A DNA stretch of 64,000 bases from Nitrospira sp. (GCA_024760505.1 CP058931.1:2056001-2120000), one strand, 5' to 3'. Shown: positions 1 to 9,759, numbered from the stretch's first letter. The notes: generated by a model not told the origin, from the letters alone. Numbers and translations: made by a program.

Positions 1-770
1 ATTGGACGGTTGATGTCGGCGGCGTCAACTTTAAACCCTTTGTGATTACCGACATCAATATCGGCGTTCTCTATATCCTGGCGTTTGCATCAATCGGGGC
101 ATACGGCATTATTTTGGGCGGGTGGTCATCAAACAGTAAGTATTCCCTTCTGGGAGGCCTGCGGTCTGCGGCCCAGTTGATTAGTTACGAATTGAATGTG
201 GGGCTTTCAATTGTCGGCGTGTTGCTTCTTTCAAGCTCCTTGAGTCTCGTGACGATTACCAATGCGCAGGCCGGAGGATTTTGGAACTGGTACTTTTTCG
301 GGGGAGGGGGGTTCCCTCAAGCCCTGGCGTTCATCGTGTTTATTATTTCTGCAGTAGCGGAAACGAATCGAACCCCGTTTGATTTGCCGGAAGCGGAAAG
401 TGAGTTGGTGGCCGGATTCTTTACGGAATATAGCGGCATGCGATTCGCCTTCTTCTTTCTGGCCGAATACGGCAATATGATTTTGGTGTCTTGCGTGGCC
501 ACGGTCTTGTTTTTTGGTGGCTGGCATCCTCCCTATCCAGGCACGCTTATGGAGTATATCGGGATGGGCCATCTCCTCTGGATTGAGGGCATCATGTGGT
601 TTGTCCTTAAAGTGGCGTTTTTCCTCTTTTTCTTTTTTTGGATCCGGGCCACATTACCGCGATTACGATATGATCAGCTCATGCGATTCGGGTGGAAGGT
701 CCTCCTTCCCATTGCATTGGCTAATATTGTGGTGACGTCGATTGTTGCATTTCTCTTTCCTGGGAGCTAA
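1..770 (+). CDS. nuoH: NADH-quinone oxidoreductase subunit H (5' partial)
   Basis: Membrane subunit of respiratory complex I that joins the quinone-binding module to the proton-pumping arm. The reading frame is open from base 3 and the start lies left of the window; about 256 C-terminal residues of the usual 320-350 are present. The segment around [13 protein letters not shown] and the following [19 protein letters not shown] is characteristic of NuoH, as is the acidic loop with [20 protein letters not shown] that lines the quinone cavity. Several hydrophobic helices follow, and the gene ends in TAA. It is directly followed by nuoI, 14 bases from the chosen start. The GTG at 42 is internal, not the real start. 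Confidence 0.95.
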   Translation, partial: WTVDVGGVNFKPFVITDINIGVLYILAFASIGAYGIILGGWSSNSKYSLLGGLRSAAQLISYELNVGLSIVGVLLLSSSLSLVTITNAQAGGFWNWYFFGGGGFPQALAFIVFIISAVAETNRTPFDLPEAESELVAGFFTEYSGMRFAFFFLAEYGNMILVSCVATVLFFGGWHPPYPGTLMEYIGMGHLLWIEGIMWFVLKVAFFLFFFFWIRATLPRLRYDQLMRFGWKVLLPIALANIVVTSIVAFLFPGS

Positions 771-784
771 GAAGGTTGAATGGT

Positions 785-1324
785 ATGAAACTCAAGGAAT
801 GGGTCAAAACGCTTCTATTTTATGAGATTGCGTTAGGGATGAAGGCGACCTTATCTCATTTCCTTCATTATAAGCCGATCACCTTACAATACCCGCACGA
901 GAAGAAACAGTTGCCGTCCAACTATCGCGGCATGTTGGCGTTGCTGCGCTACGATGATGGGACGGAAAAGTGCGTGGGATGCGATTTATGTGAGGCGGCT
1001 TGTCCCTCCCGCGTCATCCGTGTGGTGAGTGCCGAGGTGCCGGGGGAACCCACGAAGCGGTATTCCAAGGAATATTACATGGACATGACCCGATGCTTGT
1101 TTTGCGGGTTGTGCGTGAAGGCATGTCCGGTGGATGCGTTGGGAATGACTCAGGAGTATGAATGGGCGGTCTATGATAAGCGCCAGCTTCAATTAAATAA
1201 GGAGCAGCTTCTGGCTATTGGCGATCGCAACTTTCCAGTTCGGGAAAAGCGACTCGAGTTTCAACATCCCAATGTGGCCTATTTTAACGTAGGGTTTAAA
1301 GAGATTCCGCAAAAAGAACTGTAG
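785..1324 (+). CDS. nuoI: NADH-quinone oxidoreductase subunit I (2x[4Fe-4S] ferredoxin)
   Basis: Peripheral-arm subunit of complex I carrying clusters N6a and N6b, which pass electrons toward NuoB/N2. Two ferredoxin motifs are visible: CVGCDLCEAACP (Cys 63, 66, 69, 73) and CLFCGLCVKACP (Cys 104, 107, 110, 114). About 179 aa, normal for the family. I chose ATG 785 over the upstream TTG 776 because AGAAGG ends about nine bases before it and the protein then begins MKLKEWVKTLL, as expected for the N-terminal amphipathic helix. It lies between nuoH and nuoJ in the usual order. All eight cluster ligands are present, so the protein should be functional. Confidence 0.96.
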   Translation: MKLKEWVKTLLFYEIALGMKATLSHFLHYKPITLQYPHEKKQLPSNYRGMLALLRYDDGTEKCVGCDLCEAACPSRVIRVVSAEVPGEPTKRYSKEYYMDMTRCLFCGLCVKACPVDALGMTQEYEWAVYDKRQLQLNKEQLLAIGDRNFPVREKRLEFQHPNVAYFNVGFKEIPQKEL

Positions 1325-1399
1325 TCGTTATGGCCTGGCGGTGCACTCGGTCCACATGCCGGCCAAAGAATATCGCCAAAATTTTTGAATGAACCAGTG

Positions 1400-1918
1400 A
1401 TGGGAACGATAGTTTTTTTCTATTTTGCCAGTGTGATTGTGGTAACGGCGGCTCTCGTCGTGGCCCTGAGGAGTCCGGTATTTAGTGCTCTGGCGCTCCT
1501 GGTCATGTTCTTCCACGTCGCCGGGCTTTTTGTCACGTTGCATGCGGAGTTCCTGGCCGTGATTCAAATCCTGGTGTATGCGGGCGCCATTCTGGTGCTT
1601 TATCTCTTTGTGGTCATGTTGCTCAATTTGAAGGGTGAAGTACATTTTCACCACCAATTGACCGTAGGCCTCTTTCTGGGATGTATGGTCTTTGCAGAGG
1701 CAGTCCTGCTGGTGCTGAAAGGCGAATCCTCATTGCAGGCCAGTCTTTCCACTCCCAAGGAGCCTGCTCAGCTGATGCAGGGCAATACGGAATCGATCGG
1801 TGAGCTCCTGTATTCCACGTATCTATTTCCATTTGAAATCGCGTCTCTCATTCTCCTAGTGGCGATGGTGGGTGCGGTTATCCTCACCAAAAAGGGGATA
1901 TTGGAGGCCAAGGGTTAA
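1400..1918 (+). CDS. nuoJ: NADH-quinone oxidoreductase subunit J
   Basis: Small membrane subunit of complex I, about 172 aa with five predicted helices. The segment [20 protein letters not shown] is the conserved TM3 region, which takes part in a pi-bulge helix near the E-channel. The start is uncertain: TTG 1385 and ATG 1400 are both in frame and neither has a convincing Shine-Dalgarno. ATG 1400 gives the more typical N-terminus ([12 protein letters not shown]). The stop codon overlaps the nuoK start (TAATG), which suggests translational coupling. A 60-75 base gap separates it from nuoI, the only notable gap in this part of the operon. Confidence 0.93.
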   Translation: MGTIVFFYFASVIVVTAALVVALRSPVFSALALLVMFFHVAGLFVTLHAEFLAVIQILVYAGAILVLYLFVVMLLNLKGEVHFHHQLTVGLFLGCMVFAEAVLLVLKGESSLQASLSTPKEPAQLMQGNTESIGELLYSTYLFPFEIASLILLVAMVGAVILTKKGILEAKG

Positions 1919-2223
1919 TGGACGTTCCAGTGAGCTACTACCTTGTGCTGAGCGGAATCGTGTTCTCAATCGGGTTGGTGGGCGTGCTCATTCGTCGCAA
2001 TATCATCATTATTTTATTATCCATTGAGTTGATGTTGAATGCCACGAATATTAATTTTGTGGCCTTTTCTTCCTATTTGGGTAATCTTTCCGGACAGGTG
2101 TTCGTGTTTTTTGCGCTTACCGTGGCTGCTGCGGAGGTTGCGGTAGGGCTGGCGATTATCATCGCGCTCTATCGGCATTCGGCCAGTACCAACATTGACG
2201 ACTTCCGGTTGCTGAAATGGTAA
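1918..2223 (+). CDS. nuoK: NADH-quinone oxidoreductase subunit K
   Basis: Three-helix membrane subunit of complex I, 101 aa, the exact typical size. The two buried glutamates needed for proton transfer are in place: E37 in [12 protein letters not shown] and E73 in [13 protein letters not shown]. The start ATG overlaps the nuoJ stop, and nuoL begins four bases after its own stop, so J, K and L are almost certainly co-translated. Nothing unusual is seen. The presence of only one K and one M copy in this window matters for deciding whether this is the conventional or the extended form of complex I. Confidence 0.96.
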   Translation: MDVPVSYYLVLSGIVFSIGLVGVLIRRNIIIILLSIELMLNATNINFVAFSSYLGNLSGQVFVFFALTVAAAEVAVGLAIIIALYRHSASTNIDDFRLLKW

Positions 2224-2227
2224 GGCG

Positions 2228-4129
2228 ATGCTCTACGCCTTAATTCCTCTCCTCCCACTCCTGGCCTTTGTCATCCTCGGGCTATTCGGCCATTGGATCA
2301 AAGACCGAAGCCATTGGGTGGCCGTCCCAGCCGTCCTGGGATCCTTCCTTCTTTCCATCATGGCGCTTGTCGACGTGGCGGGTGGTCAGACGCTTCAGAT
2401 ACCTCTCTATACGTGGGCGGATTCGGGAAATCTGCATATTGCCTTAGGGTTATTCATCGATCAGCTCACGGTCGCGATGTTGTTGCTTGTCACCATTGTG
2501 AGTTCGCTGGTCCATGTCTATACGATTGGCTACATGCATGAAGAGCCGGGCTACGCCAGATTTTTTAGCAATATCGCGCTTTTTACCTTTTCCATGTTGA
2601 TGTTGGTGATGTCCGATAATTTCCTGCAACTGTTTGTCTTTTGGGAAGCCGTGGGTCTTTGCTCCTACCTGTTAATCGGCCATTGGTATGAGCGCGAGTC
2701 AGCTAGGGCGGCGGCCACCAAAGCGTTTCTAGTGAATCGAGTCGGGGATTTCGGGTTCATGTTGGGTATTCTGCTGGTCTTTGTCACCTTCGGCAGTTTG
2801 CACTATCAGGAGGTGTTTCCTCAGTTGGATCAGAAGGCTGGTGGCCTGGTGAATCTTCTTGGTTCTATCGGAGGTCATTGGGAAATTTCGGTGATGACCT
2901 TGATCTGCCTTTTTTTATTCGTTGGGGCGGTCGGAAAATCTGCTCAAGTGCCTCTGCATGTGTGGTTGCCGGATGCGATGGAGGGTCCCACTCCGATATC
3001 AGCACTCATTCATGCGGCGACGATGGTAACGGCAGGAGTCTTTATGGTTGCCAGATTTGCTCCGTTATTTAACCTCTCGCCCGTGGCCATGGATGTGGTG
3101 GCAGTGGTTGGTGGAGTCACGATGTTTATTGGCGCGACTATCGCGCTGACGCAAACCGATATTAAGCGGGTTGTGGCCTATTCCACACTCAGCCAACTCG
3201 GGTACATGATGATGGCCTGTGGGCTGGGTGGCTACATTGCCGGAATGTATCATCTTCTAACCCACGGAGCGTTTAAGGCCTTGTTATTCCTCGGGTGTGG
3301 GGCGGTGATTATTGCGCTTCATCATGAGCAAGATATGAAACATATGGGTGGACTCAAAGATAAGCTTCCTGTGACGTATTGGACCTTTCTCATTGGGGCT
3401 CTGGCGCTGTCCGGTTTTCCACTCACCGCGGGATTTTTCAGTAAAGATGAATTACTCCTGGCGGCCTGGATGTCTGGCGACTTGGGTAAGGTTCTGACCG
3501 TCTTAGGATTACTGACGGCTCTCATGACGGCCTTTTACAGTTTTCGATTGGTGTTTGTGACATTTTGGGGAGAATCACGAGTGGATCCTCACCATGCCAA
3601 GCATGTGCATGAACCATCAAAAACGATGACGATTCCTCTTCTGTTCCTTGCCGTGCTGAGTATCCTCGCAGGATACATGGGAATTCCAGAATTTTTGGCT
3701 CCCGCATTTCCCGCTGCCGGGAGTGGTGGAGGTCATCACGAAGGATCTGCGGCCATGGGCATTATGGTGACGGCCACCGCAATGGGCCTGTTAGGGATTG
3801 CGGGCGCCTATTGGGTCTATGTCAAGTCGCCGGGCTTGCCGGACCGATTGGCGAATCAGTGGCGATCGCTGTATCAGTTCTCCTTGAATAAATGGTTTGT
3901 GGATGAAGCCTATGACCGGACCGTGGTCATGCCAACATTGAATCTTGCGGATCGGTTATGGAAAGGGGTGGATATTGCGGTGATTGATGGTGCGGTCAAT
4001 GGAGTGGCGCGAGCCGTGGCCTGGGGAGGATGGGTGACGCGACGACTTCAAAGCGGACAAGCACAGAATTATGCGCTGGCCATGACCGTCGGCGCGGCGG
4101 TTATTTTAGGGGCGATGATCTTTTATTAG
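2228..4129 (+). CDS. nuoL: NADH-quinone oxidoreductase subunit L (antiporter-like)
   Basis: Distal antiporter-like subunit of the complex I membrane arm, 633 aa, with about 14 core helices plus the C-terminal lateral helix extension. Key proton-path residues are visible: Glu140 in FVFWEAVGLCSYLL and Lys237 in AVGKSAQVPLHVW, followed by LPDAMEGPTPISALIHAATM. The loop near residue 500 is His/Gly-rich (GSGGGHHEGSA), a common feature in this family. It starts four bases after nuoK. A 54-base spacer precedes nuoM, with no clear internal promoter. Length and motifs are ordinary, so function as a proton-translocating subunit is well supported. Confidence 0.96.
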   Translation: MLYALIPLLPLLAFVILGLFGHWIKDRSHWVAVPAVLGSFLLSIMALVDVAGGQTLQIPLYTWADSGNLHIALGLFIDQLTVAMLLLVTIVSSLVHVYTIGYMHEEPGYARFFSNIALFTFSMLMLVMSDNFLQLFVFWEAVGLCSYLLIGHWYERESARAAATKAFLVNRVGDFGFMLGILLVFVTFGSLHYQEVFPQLDQKAGGLVNLLGSIGGHWEISVMTLICLFLFVGAVGKSAQVPLHVWLPDAMEGPTPISALIHAATMVTAGVFMVARFAPLFNLSPVAMDVVAVVGGVTMFIGATIALTQTDIKRVVAYSTLSQLGYMMMACGLGGYIAGMYHLLTHGAFKALLFLGCGAVIIALHHEQDMKHMGGLKDKLPVTYWTFLIGALALSGFPLTAGFFSKDELLLAAWMSGDLGKVLTVLGLLTALMTAFYSFRLVFVTFWGESRVDPHHAKHVHEPSKTMTIPLLFLAVLSILAGYMGIPEFLAPAFPAAGSGGGHHEGSAAMGIMVTATAMGLLGIAGAYWVYVKSPGLPDRLANQWRSLYQFSLNKWFVDEAYDRTVVMPTLNLADRLWKGVDIAVIDGAVNGVARAVAWGGWVTRRLQSGQAQNYALAMTVGAAVILGAMIFY

Positions 4130-4183
4130 TATGAACGGTCGAACCTATGATGGAATACTCGTGATGGGTCAACAGACAACCGT

Positions 4184-5788
4184 ATGGCAGGAGATCTTTC
4201 AATCGTGACTGAGATGGTCATTCCCACAGGGGGGATCCCCTGGCTCACGATCGTGTTGATCCTCCCGCTGCTCGGAGTGGTCGCGGTCTTGCTCGCTCAC
4301 GAGGCACTTTCACGGGCTATTGCGTTGACGGTCTCCATCCTGACCTTGCTGGTCTCCTTGCCTCTGTGGGTTGCGTTCGACAATGCGCAGGCCGGCATGC
4401 AATTTGTGGAAAAGCATCTCTGGATCGATTCTCCCGCCATTCATTATTCCCTGGGTGTGGATGGGATCAGCATGCCGCTTGTCCTCTTAACCACCTTTCT
4501 CACTCCCCTTTGTATCCTCGTCTCCTGGACGTCGGTTCAAACCAGAATGAAAGAATTCCTGATCAGTTTGTTGGTGATGGAGACGGCGACGATCGGCGTG
4601 TTTGCGGCTTTGGATTTTGTACTGTTTTATGTGTTTTGGGAAACCATGCTGATTCCGATGTATCTCCTGATTGGCGTGTGGGGTGGGCCGAACCGTGTCT
4701 ATGCGGCGATCAAGTTTTTCCTGTATACCCTGGCCGGGAGTATCTTGCTGCTGGTAGCGATTCTGGTGCTGTTTTTTGAAGGTGGACGAACCTTTGATAT
4801 TTTGGCTTTAACGCACGCGTCCTATGCCCCTGGCTTGCAATCCCTCTTGTTCTGGGCCTTCTTTGCCGCTTTTGCGGTGAAAGTCCCCATGTTTCCCTTT
4901 CATACGTGGCTTCCAGACGCCCATGTTGAAGCACCCACTGCCGGGAGCATCATTCTCGCGAGTGTCTTGCTCAAGATGGGAACCTATGGGTTTTTACGAT
5001 TTTCCTTGCCCATGTTGCCTGATGCCTCGGTTGCGTATACCCCGGTCATCATGACCCTGTCGGTCATCGCCATTATTTATGGCGCCTTTATGGCGTTAGC
5101 GCAAGCGGACCTCAAGAAACTTATTGCCTATTCCAGTGTCAGTCACATGGGGTTTGTCACCCTGGGGATTTTTGCGTTAAATGCCCAGGGAATTGAAGGT
5201 GCGATCCTTCAGATGATCAACCATGGCATTACGACCGGCGCGCTCTTTATGTGTGTGGGCATCATTTACGAACGGACGCATAGCCGGCAAATTACCGATA
5301 ACGGCGGGTTGGCGAACGCAATGCCCAAATACGCAACATTTTTTGTGATTTTTGCGTTGTCTTCGGTTGGGCTTCCAGGCATGAACAGTTTTGTGGGAGA
5401 ATTTTTAGTCCTGGTTGGAACTTTTGCCTGGAGCAAGCTGACAGGGACTCTCGCGGCTTTGGGGATTATTTTGGCTGCCGCCTATATTTTGTATTTGGTG
5501 CAACGAATGATCTATGGGCCAGCCTCTCCGCAGATGCTCCCCAAATTAACGGACTTGAATTTCCGTGAATTCGGCATGCTGGTTCCCTTGGTGGTGTTGG
5601 TGTTTTGGATCGGGCTCTATCCGAAACCGTTGTTGGATGTGATGCATGCGAGCGTGGAGCGGGTCATCGCGTCTCAATCTACATCAGTCATGGTTCAGGA
5701 GGGGGGAGATGGCCGAGGTCACACCCTGGCGATGACGGCCGAGCCATCCGGGCATCGGCTCATCATGAAGGGTGATGTTGCCCCATGA
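4184..5788 (+). CDS. nuoM: NADH-quinone oxidoreductase subunit M (antiporter-like)
   Basis: Second antiporter-like proton-pumping subunit of complex I, 534 aa. Glu153 lies in YVFWETMLIPMYLLIG and Lys233 in AFAVKVPMFPFHTWLPDAH, the equivalents of the essential Glu/Lys pair; SLGVDGISMPLVLL near residue 90 is typical of NuoM. The start at ATG 4184 is the farthest upstream that avoids nuoL; in-frame starts at 4205 and 4214 are possible alternatives. The 3' end overlaps nuoN by four bases (ATGA). Some Nitrospira complex I clusters are reported to have a second NuoM; only one copy is present between L and N here. Confidence 0.95.
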   Translation: MAGDLSIVTEMVIPTGGIPWLTIVLILPLLGVVAVLLAHEALSRAIALTVSILTLLVSLPLWVAFDNAQAGMQFVEKHLWIDSPAIHYSLGVDGISMPLVLLTTFLTPLCILVSWTSVQTRMKEFLISLLVMETATIGVFAALDFVLFYVFWETMLIPMYLLIGVWGGPNRVYAAIKFFLYTLAGSILLLVAILVLFFEGGRTFDILALTHASYAPGLQSLLFWAFFAAFAVKVPMFPFHTWLPDAHVEAPTAGSIILASVLLKMGTYGFLRFSLPMLPDASVAYTPVIMTLSVIAIIYGAFMALAQADLKKLIAYSSVSHMGFVTLGIFALNAQGIEGAILQMINHGITTGALFMCVGIIYERTHSRQITDNGGLANAMPKYATFFVIFALSSVGLPGMNSFVGEFLVLVGTFAWSKLTGTLAALGIILAAAYILYLVQRMIYGPASPQMLPKLTDLNFREFGMLVPLVVLVFWIGLYPKPLLDVMHASVERVIASQSTSVMVQEGGDGRGHTLAMTAEPSGHRLIMKGDVAP

Positions 5789-7266
5789 CGCTTCCTCTCG
5801 CCGATCTTGTTCTCATTCTTCCTGAATTGCTCATTGTGGGCATGGCCTGTCTGATTCTCGTTCTTGATCCCATTACGCCTGCGCACAAAAAAGATCTCCT
5901 GGCGTGGATGAGTCTCGGCATTCTGGTGGTCGGCAGCGTGGTGACGGTGAGCGGTTTTGGTGAGCGGGTGATGGCCTTTAGTGATTTAGTGGTCGTGGAT
6001 TCGTATGCCGTATTTTGGAAAATGTTGCTGTATCTCGTGAGTGGGCTGACCATTTTATTGTCAATGGGGTATCTCAAAGAGGAAAAGATCCAACTCGCGG
6101 AATACTATGCCTTTGTCCTATTGGCATTGGCCGGAATGATGGTGATGGTATCGGGCGCTGATTTGCTCACGATCTATCTGGGAATCGAACTGATGTCGAT
6201 TACCCTCTATATTATGGCCGGGTTCAAGCGATTTGAGCTGCGGTCAATCGAATCTTCGGCTAAATATTTTGTGTTGGGAGCCTTTTCCTCAGGAATTTTG
6301 CTCTATGGGATTTCGATTATTTTCGGTGTCACTGGAAGTACGAGGTTGGTGGAAATCGCAGCCGTGGTCAATGGGCGGGGGATTGATGACCCGTTAGTGT
6401 TTATTGCGCTCATGCTGTTGATCGTGGGGTTTGGGTTTAAGGTCGCGGCGGTGCCATTTCATATGTGGACGCCTGATGTATATGAAGGGGCCCCGACATC
6501 GGTGACGGCGTTTATGGCGGTGGCTTCCAAGGCGGCCAGCTTTGCCGCGTTCCTTCGTGTTCTTCTGGAAGCCTTCGGTGGAATCAAACCGGATTGGAAT
6601 CTGTTGATCCTGGTTATATGTATTATCACGGTGGCCCTTGGCAATCTTGTGGCCATTGTTCAGACCAACGTGAAACGGATGTTGGCCTATTCCAGTATTG
6701 CCCATGCGGGTTATGCATTGATTGGGGTCGTGGTCGCCGGGTGGGCCGGCATAGAGGGGGCGGTTTCGTCTCAGGGCGTTTCGAGCCTGATGCTCTATCT
6801 GGCCATTTATTCGTTTATGACGATAGGGGCATTTTCCATGGTGGCCATTTTGCGGAAGGGTGGCCTGGAAGGCGAGGAAATAGAAGATTTCACCGGATTG
6901 GCCAAGCGACATAAGGGTGGTGCGTTTCTCATGTTGGTGTTTATGGTGTCGTTGGCGGGTATTCCTCCAACCGCCGGGTTCATTGGGAAACTGTATCTTT
7001 TCATGGCGGCGGTTAATGCCGGGTTAGCATGGCTGGCGATCATTGGATTGATCTTTGCCGCCATTTCAGCTTTTTTCTATTTGCGCATTGTCATGGTGAT
7101 GTATATGCGTGAGCCATCTTCCGAACAGGAATTGCATACCCGATTGGTCCTTTCTCCCCAGGTATCGTTTGTGCTGGCCTGTGCAGTGGCCGGTGTGGTT
7201 TTGCTCGGGATCTTTCCAGGTCCGCTGGTGTCGGTTGCAGACCTTTCCTCTCTCTCTCTGAAATAA
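5785..7266 (+). CDS. nuoN: NADH-quinone oxidoreductase subunit N (antiporter-like)
   Basis: Third antiporter-like subunit of complex I, 493 aa with about 14 helices. Glu135 in IYLGIELMSITLYIM and Lys219 in GFGFKVAAVPFHMWTPD are the conserved proton-channel residues; DVYEGAPTSVTAFMAV follows as expected. The ATG overlaps the nuoM stop by four bases, so translation is coupled. This is the last gene of the operon: the next gene lies on the opposite strand and ends 55 bases away. I do not see a strong intrinsic terminator in that convergent gap. Confidence 0.95.
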   Translation: MTLPLADLVLILPELLIVGMACLILVLDPITPAHKKDLLAWMSLGILVVGSVVTVSGFGERVMAFSDLVVVDSYAVFWKMLLYLVSGLTILLSMGYLKEEKIQLAEYYAFVLLALAGMMVMVSGADLLTIYLGIELMSITLYIMAGFKRFELRSIESSAKYFVLGAFSSGILLYGISIIFGVTGSTRLVEIAAVVNGRGIDDPLVFIALMLLIVGFGFKVAAVPFHMWTPDVYEGAPTSVTAFMAVASKAASFAAFLRVLLEAFGGIKPDWNLLILVICIITVALGNLVAIVQTNVKRMLAYSSIAHAGYALIGVVVAGWAGIEGAVSSQGVSSLMLYLAIYSFMTIGAFSMVAILRKGGLEGEEIEDFTGLAKRHKGGAFLMLVFMVSLAGIPPTAGFIGKLYLFMAAVNAGLAWLAIIGLIFAAISAFFYLRIVMVMYMREPSSEQELHTRLVLSPQVSFVLACAVAGVVLLGIFPGPLVSVADLSSLSLK

Positions 7267-7321
7267 CTCTCGGCTTTGTGATTCAACTTCTGTCTTTCGG
7301 TTTGTTGTCGGGATGACAAGA

Positions 7322-8200
7322 TTAGTCCGTTTGCCCGAAACCTAATACGACAACTCCGATCATCATCAAAACTGCACCAATCAACCGCTCCCCTACGTAT
7401 TTTTCTTTCAAAAATATACATCCCCACATGACGGCGAAGAGAATACTCGATCGCTTTATGGCGATGACGGAAGGAACCGGTCCCAGACTGAGAGCGGTAT
7501 TGTGAACGAGGAGGCCTATGGTCTGAAACAGGCCGACCAGCAAAAGGATGCCGAGAGTGGTCAGGTGAGGAGCGGCAATATTCTGTGCCGGCAGGAATCG
7601 AAGCAAGAACACAAACCCGATGGTCATCACGCTGGAAATGGAGAGGCTCCAAAAGAGAGGAGAGGAATTTTGCACGCCGATTTTGTCGAAATTCGACGTG
7701 AGGCTATATATGAACGCCACGGACAGCATTCGCCTGGGACCCGGTTCTCGAAAGATCGCGAACAATGGCGCAAGTAGACCATGGTGTATTGACTGAATGT
7801 GGAGGACATAGGCTCCCCCCACAATACAGAAGATGCCCACGATATCCTGTGTCGTTGGGATGTCCCCGACCAGGAAAGGTGAGGTGATCAATAAAAAAAG
7901 AGGAGTAAATGAAACGAAGGGAATGGCCAGGGAAAGATCGGAACTTTGTAAGGCTCTCATGAATTGGAACATGGCCAGGATATTCAGGGTTCCTCCAATG
8001 AGCAGTGCCCACCCATACCGGGGACCCAGCAAAGGAACTGAATCCGTGAACAGCACAATGCTCAGAAGTATGGGAATGGGAGTCGCACCAGCGGCTAAAG
8101 CCGCCAGTTGAGGTGAGACGGAACGCAGTCCCTGCTTACTTAATAGGTCTTTCAGGGATTCGCTGAGTGCCGCCAACAGCGCAAAATACATCCAGCTCAT
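7322..8200 (-). CDS. EamA/DMT-superfamily membrane transporter
   Basis: 292-aa polytopic membrane protein with about ten helices arranged as two related halves, the layout of the drug/metabolite transporter (EamA) superfamily. The first half contains FMRALQSSDLSLAIPFVSFTP, the position where EamA repeats carry their conserved Ala/Pro-rich helix, and the second half LSLGPVPSVIAIKRSSILFA is the matching segment. Substrate cannot be told from sequence. The gene converges on nuoN and is not in its operon. It is followed (in its upstream direction) by an accessory region starting with phage remnants, so it marks the edge of the core block. Confidence 0.85.
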   Translation of the reverse strand: MSWMYFALLAALSESLKDLLSKQGLRSVSPQLAALAAGATPIPILLSIVLFTDSVPLLGPRYGWALLIGGTLNILAMFQFMRALQSSDLSLAIPFVSFTPLFLLITSPFLVGDIPTTQDIVGIFCIVGGAYVLHIQSIHHGLLAPLFAIFREPGPRRMLSVAFIYSLTSNFDKIGVQNSSPLFWSLSISSVMTIGFVFLLRFLPAQNIAAPHLTTLGILLLVGLFQTIGLLVHNTALSLGPVPSVIAIKRSSILFAVMWGCIFLKEKYVGERLIGAVLMMIGVVVLGFGQTD

Positions 8201-8397
8201 GCAGGGATCCTCAATTCAGACGATTTCGAGGTGAAACAATTGATCGCAAATTTTGTCTGAAGGCACGTTGCTAGGAACGCGTGTCCAGGATCTTACAATG
8301 AATATCTGGATGTCACCAGTGGTTTTATCTGATGTTTAGGCATTCTTTGGCGCTCCGCACTTTTCCTTATCATTCCTAAGCACTTGTATCTATAGGG

Positions 8398-9105
8398 AGT
8401 TTATGCCAGGTACGCATTGGTGATGATGTGGTCATTACGGGGTTTGTCGATAAGGTCAGCCCGTCGCATATGCCGGATCTCATATCATCACCGTAACGGA
8501 ACAATCTAACGGCAGATCTTGTGGGCTGTGCGGTCGAAGGACCGTTTAGCACCATTTCCAACCTGAATATATTGCAGATTGCGGATCTATTGGCCAAACC
8601 CTATGGCGTGGATATTGTCGATAACCTCAAGGGTGAAACCGAACCAATTGAAGAATTCAACGTGAATGTTGGCTCAACCGTGTTTGCAGAAATTAGCCGC
8701 GCAGCCGGGGTGAAGGGCTGTTCAGTCACAGATGACGAAAAGGGCCGGTTACTGATTACGAGGGCGGGAACGGCCAAGGCATCAACGGCGCTTAGGTCTG
8801 GGCCTAACGGCAACATTTTAAGCGGAAGTGGCAACTTCGACATTAGTCAGCGATACCGAAAATACGTTTGTGATGGGCAAGGCAAAGGCAATGATCAAAA
8901 TTTTGGAGCGGCGGTCAGTGAGGTTGAAGCCACGGTGGAAGAAGGGGTGAAACGCAATCGAACCCTTCATATTCGGGGCGAGGGCTTGATGGATCTGAAA
9001 AAAGCCCAAGACCGGGCGCGGTGGGAGGCCTCAAGCCGAATGGGAAAGTCTGTCAGTCTGACACTCAATGTGCAGGGGTGGAGGCAAGATAACGGTGGGG
9101 GCCTA
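8398..9105 (+). pseudogene. Mu-like phage gpP (baseplate hub/tail) remnant
   Basis: Decayed coding region whose translation resembles phage Mu gpP/gp44-type baseplate hub proteins. In one frame bases 8398-8480 read VRIGDDVVITGFVDKVSPSH, the family's N-terminal barrel. A frame change then leads through ADLVGCAVEGPFSTI and LNILQIADLLAKPYGVDI to GSTVFAEISRAAGVKG, LLITRAGTAKASTAL and GNILSGSGNFDISQRYRKY. The hub-like segment DLKKAQDRARWEASSRMGKS and NVQGWRQD end the recognisable part near 9105. The normal N-terminal and C-terminal ends are missing, at least one frameshift lies between about 8480 and 8520, and no other phage genes adjoin. The downstream 200 bases stay open by chance only. Assignment is by remembered family pattern. 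Confidence 0.72.
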
Positions 9106-9224
9106 CAAAGACCTTGCAGCCAGTGGAGCCTTGCAATAACACGTAGGGCCGGGAGCGTGTGCGATCCGATGCCTGGCAAGGGATATTCTCCCCCTGTTTC
9201 CCATCGGATCTTCGTGGTGAAGGG

Positions 9225-9252
9225 ACTCCCCGTCTCGGGTGGGGCGGGGAGT
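9225..9252. other. Inverted repeat after the phage remnant
   Basis: An 8-bp perfect stem (ACTCCCCG / CGGGGAGT) with a 12-base loop. There is no U-run afterwards on either strand, so it is not a standard intrinsic terminator. It lies at the junction between the phage remnant and the low-GC gene block and may be a boundary relic. Confidence 0.4.
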
Positions 9253-9302
9253 ATCCCCTTTGGGGAATCGATGTTATGTGGTACATCAAAGAAAATCTAG
9301 GA

Positions 9303-9713
9303 TTACCAAAAGACTAAAAAAATTATGGAAAAAGCCAACCCCATAGTTATCAGTCCATAGAGTATTTTAAAAAATTTTATAAAATAAGTGAGGGTTTCAA
9401 ATTCATAGATTATTTCTAGATTCAACCTCTCTGACAGATTCTCATGTTGATTTTTCAGGTATTCTGCAGGTTCGGTGCCCTTGTAAAGTATAAGGCATAG
9501 CCCCGCATTTAAAATTAAGGGAATGAAAAGTGACACTGAAACTAGAATTCCACTCTTATCAAGGATATTGCCTACCGTGTAGGAAATGAGCGCTCCAGTG
9601 ACTCCAAAAACGAAAATAGCCGATTTAAGGATAAGGTCAATGTAAAACTTATACAGATCGACATTTCTGTCGAATATTCGCCAATCCCTCTCTTGTTCTT
9701 GTTGATTTGACAT
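9303..9713 (-). CDS. Hypothetical membrane protein
   Basis: About 136 aa, not recognised. The start is put at the ATG giving MSNQQEQERDWRIFDR, because GGGGG lies seven bases upstream; an ATG six bases earlier and a further upstream in-frame start are less likely. An N-terminal charged segment is followed by two adjacent helices (around SAIFVFGVTGALISYTVG and VSLFIPLILNAGLCLILY), a charged middle part, and a hydrophobic C-terminus that looks like one or two more helices. Base composition is clearly AT-richer than the flanking core genes, suggesting transfer. It is the last gene of a minus-strand series beginning with the RHH gene at 11949. Confidence 0.7.
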   Translation of the reverse strand: MSNQQEQERDWRIFDRNVDLYKFYIDLILKSAIFVFGVTGALISYTVGNILDKSGILVSVSLFIPLILNAGLCLILYKGTEPAEYLKNQHENLSERLNLEIIYEFETLTYFIKFFKILYGLITMGLAFSIIFLVFW

Positions 9714-9759
9714 TTTCATACCCCCAATTTGGTCTAATGGCAAACCTAAGAGAATTTGT

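Noticed and set aside
6394..6912. 172-codon minus-strand frame inside nuoN
   Set aside because: Antisense to a conserved membrane subunit, His/Arg-rich, no domain.
9225..9252. Intrinsic terminator
   Set aside because: Good stem but no U-run on either strand; listed only as an inverted repeat.
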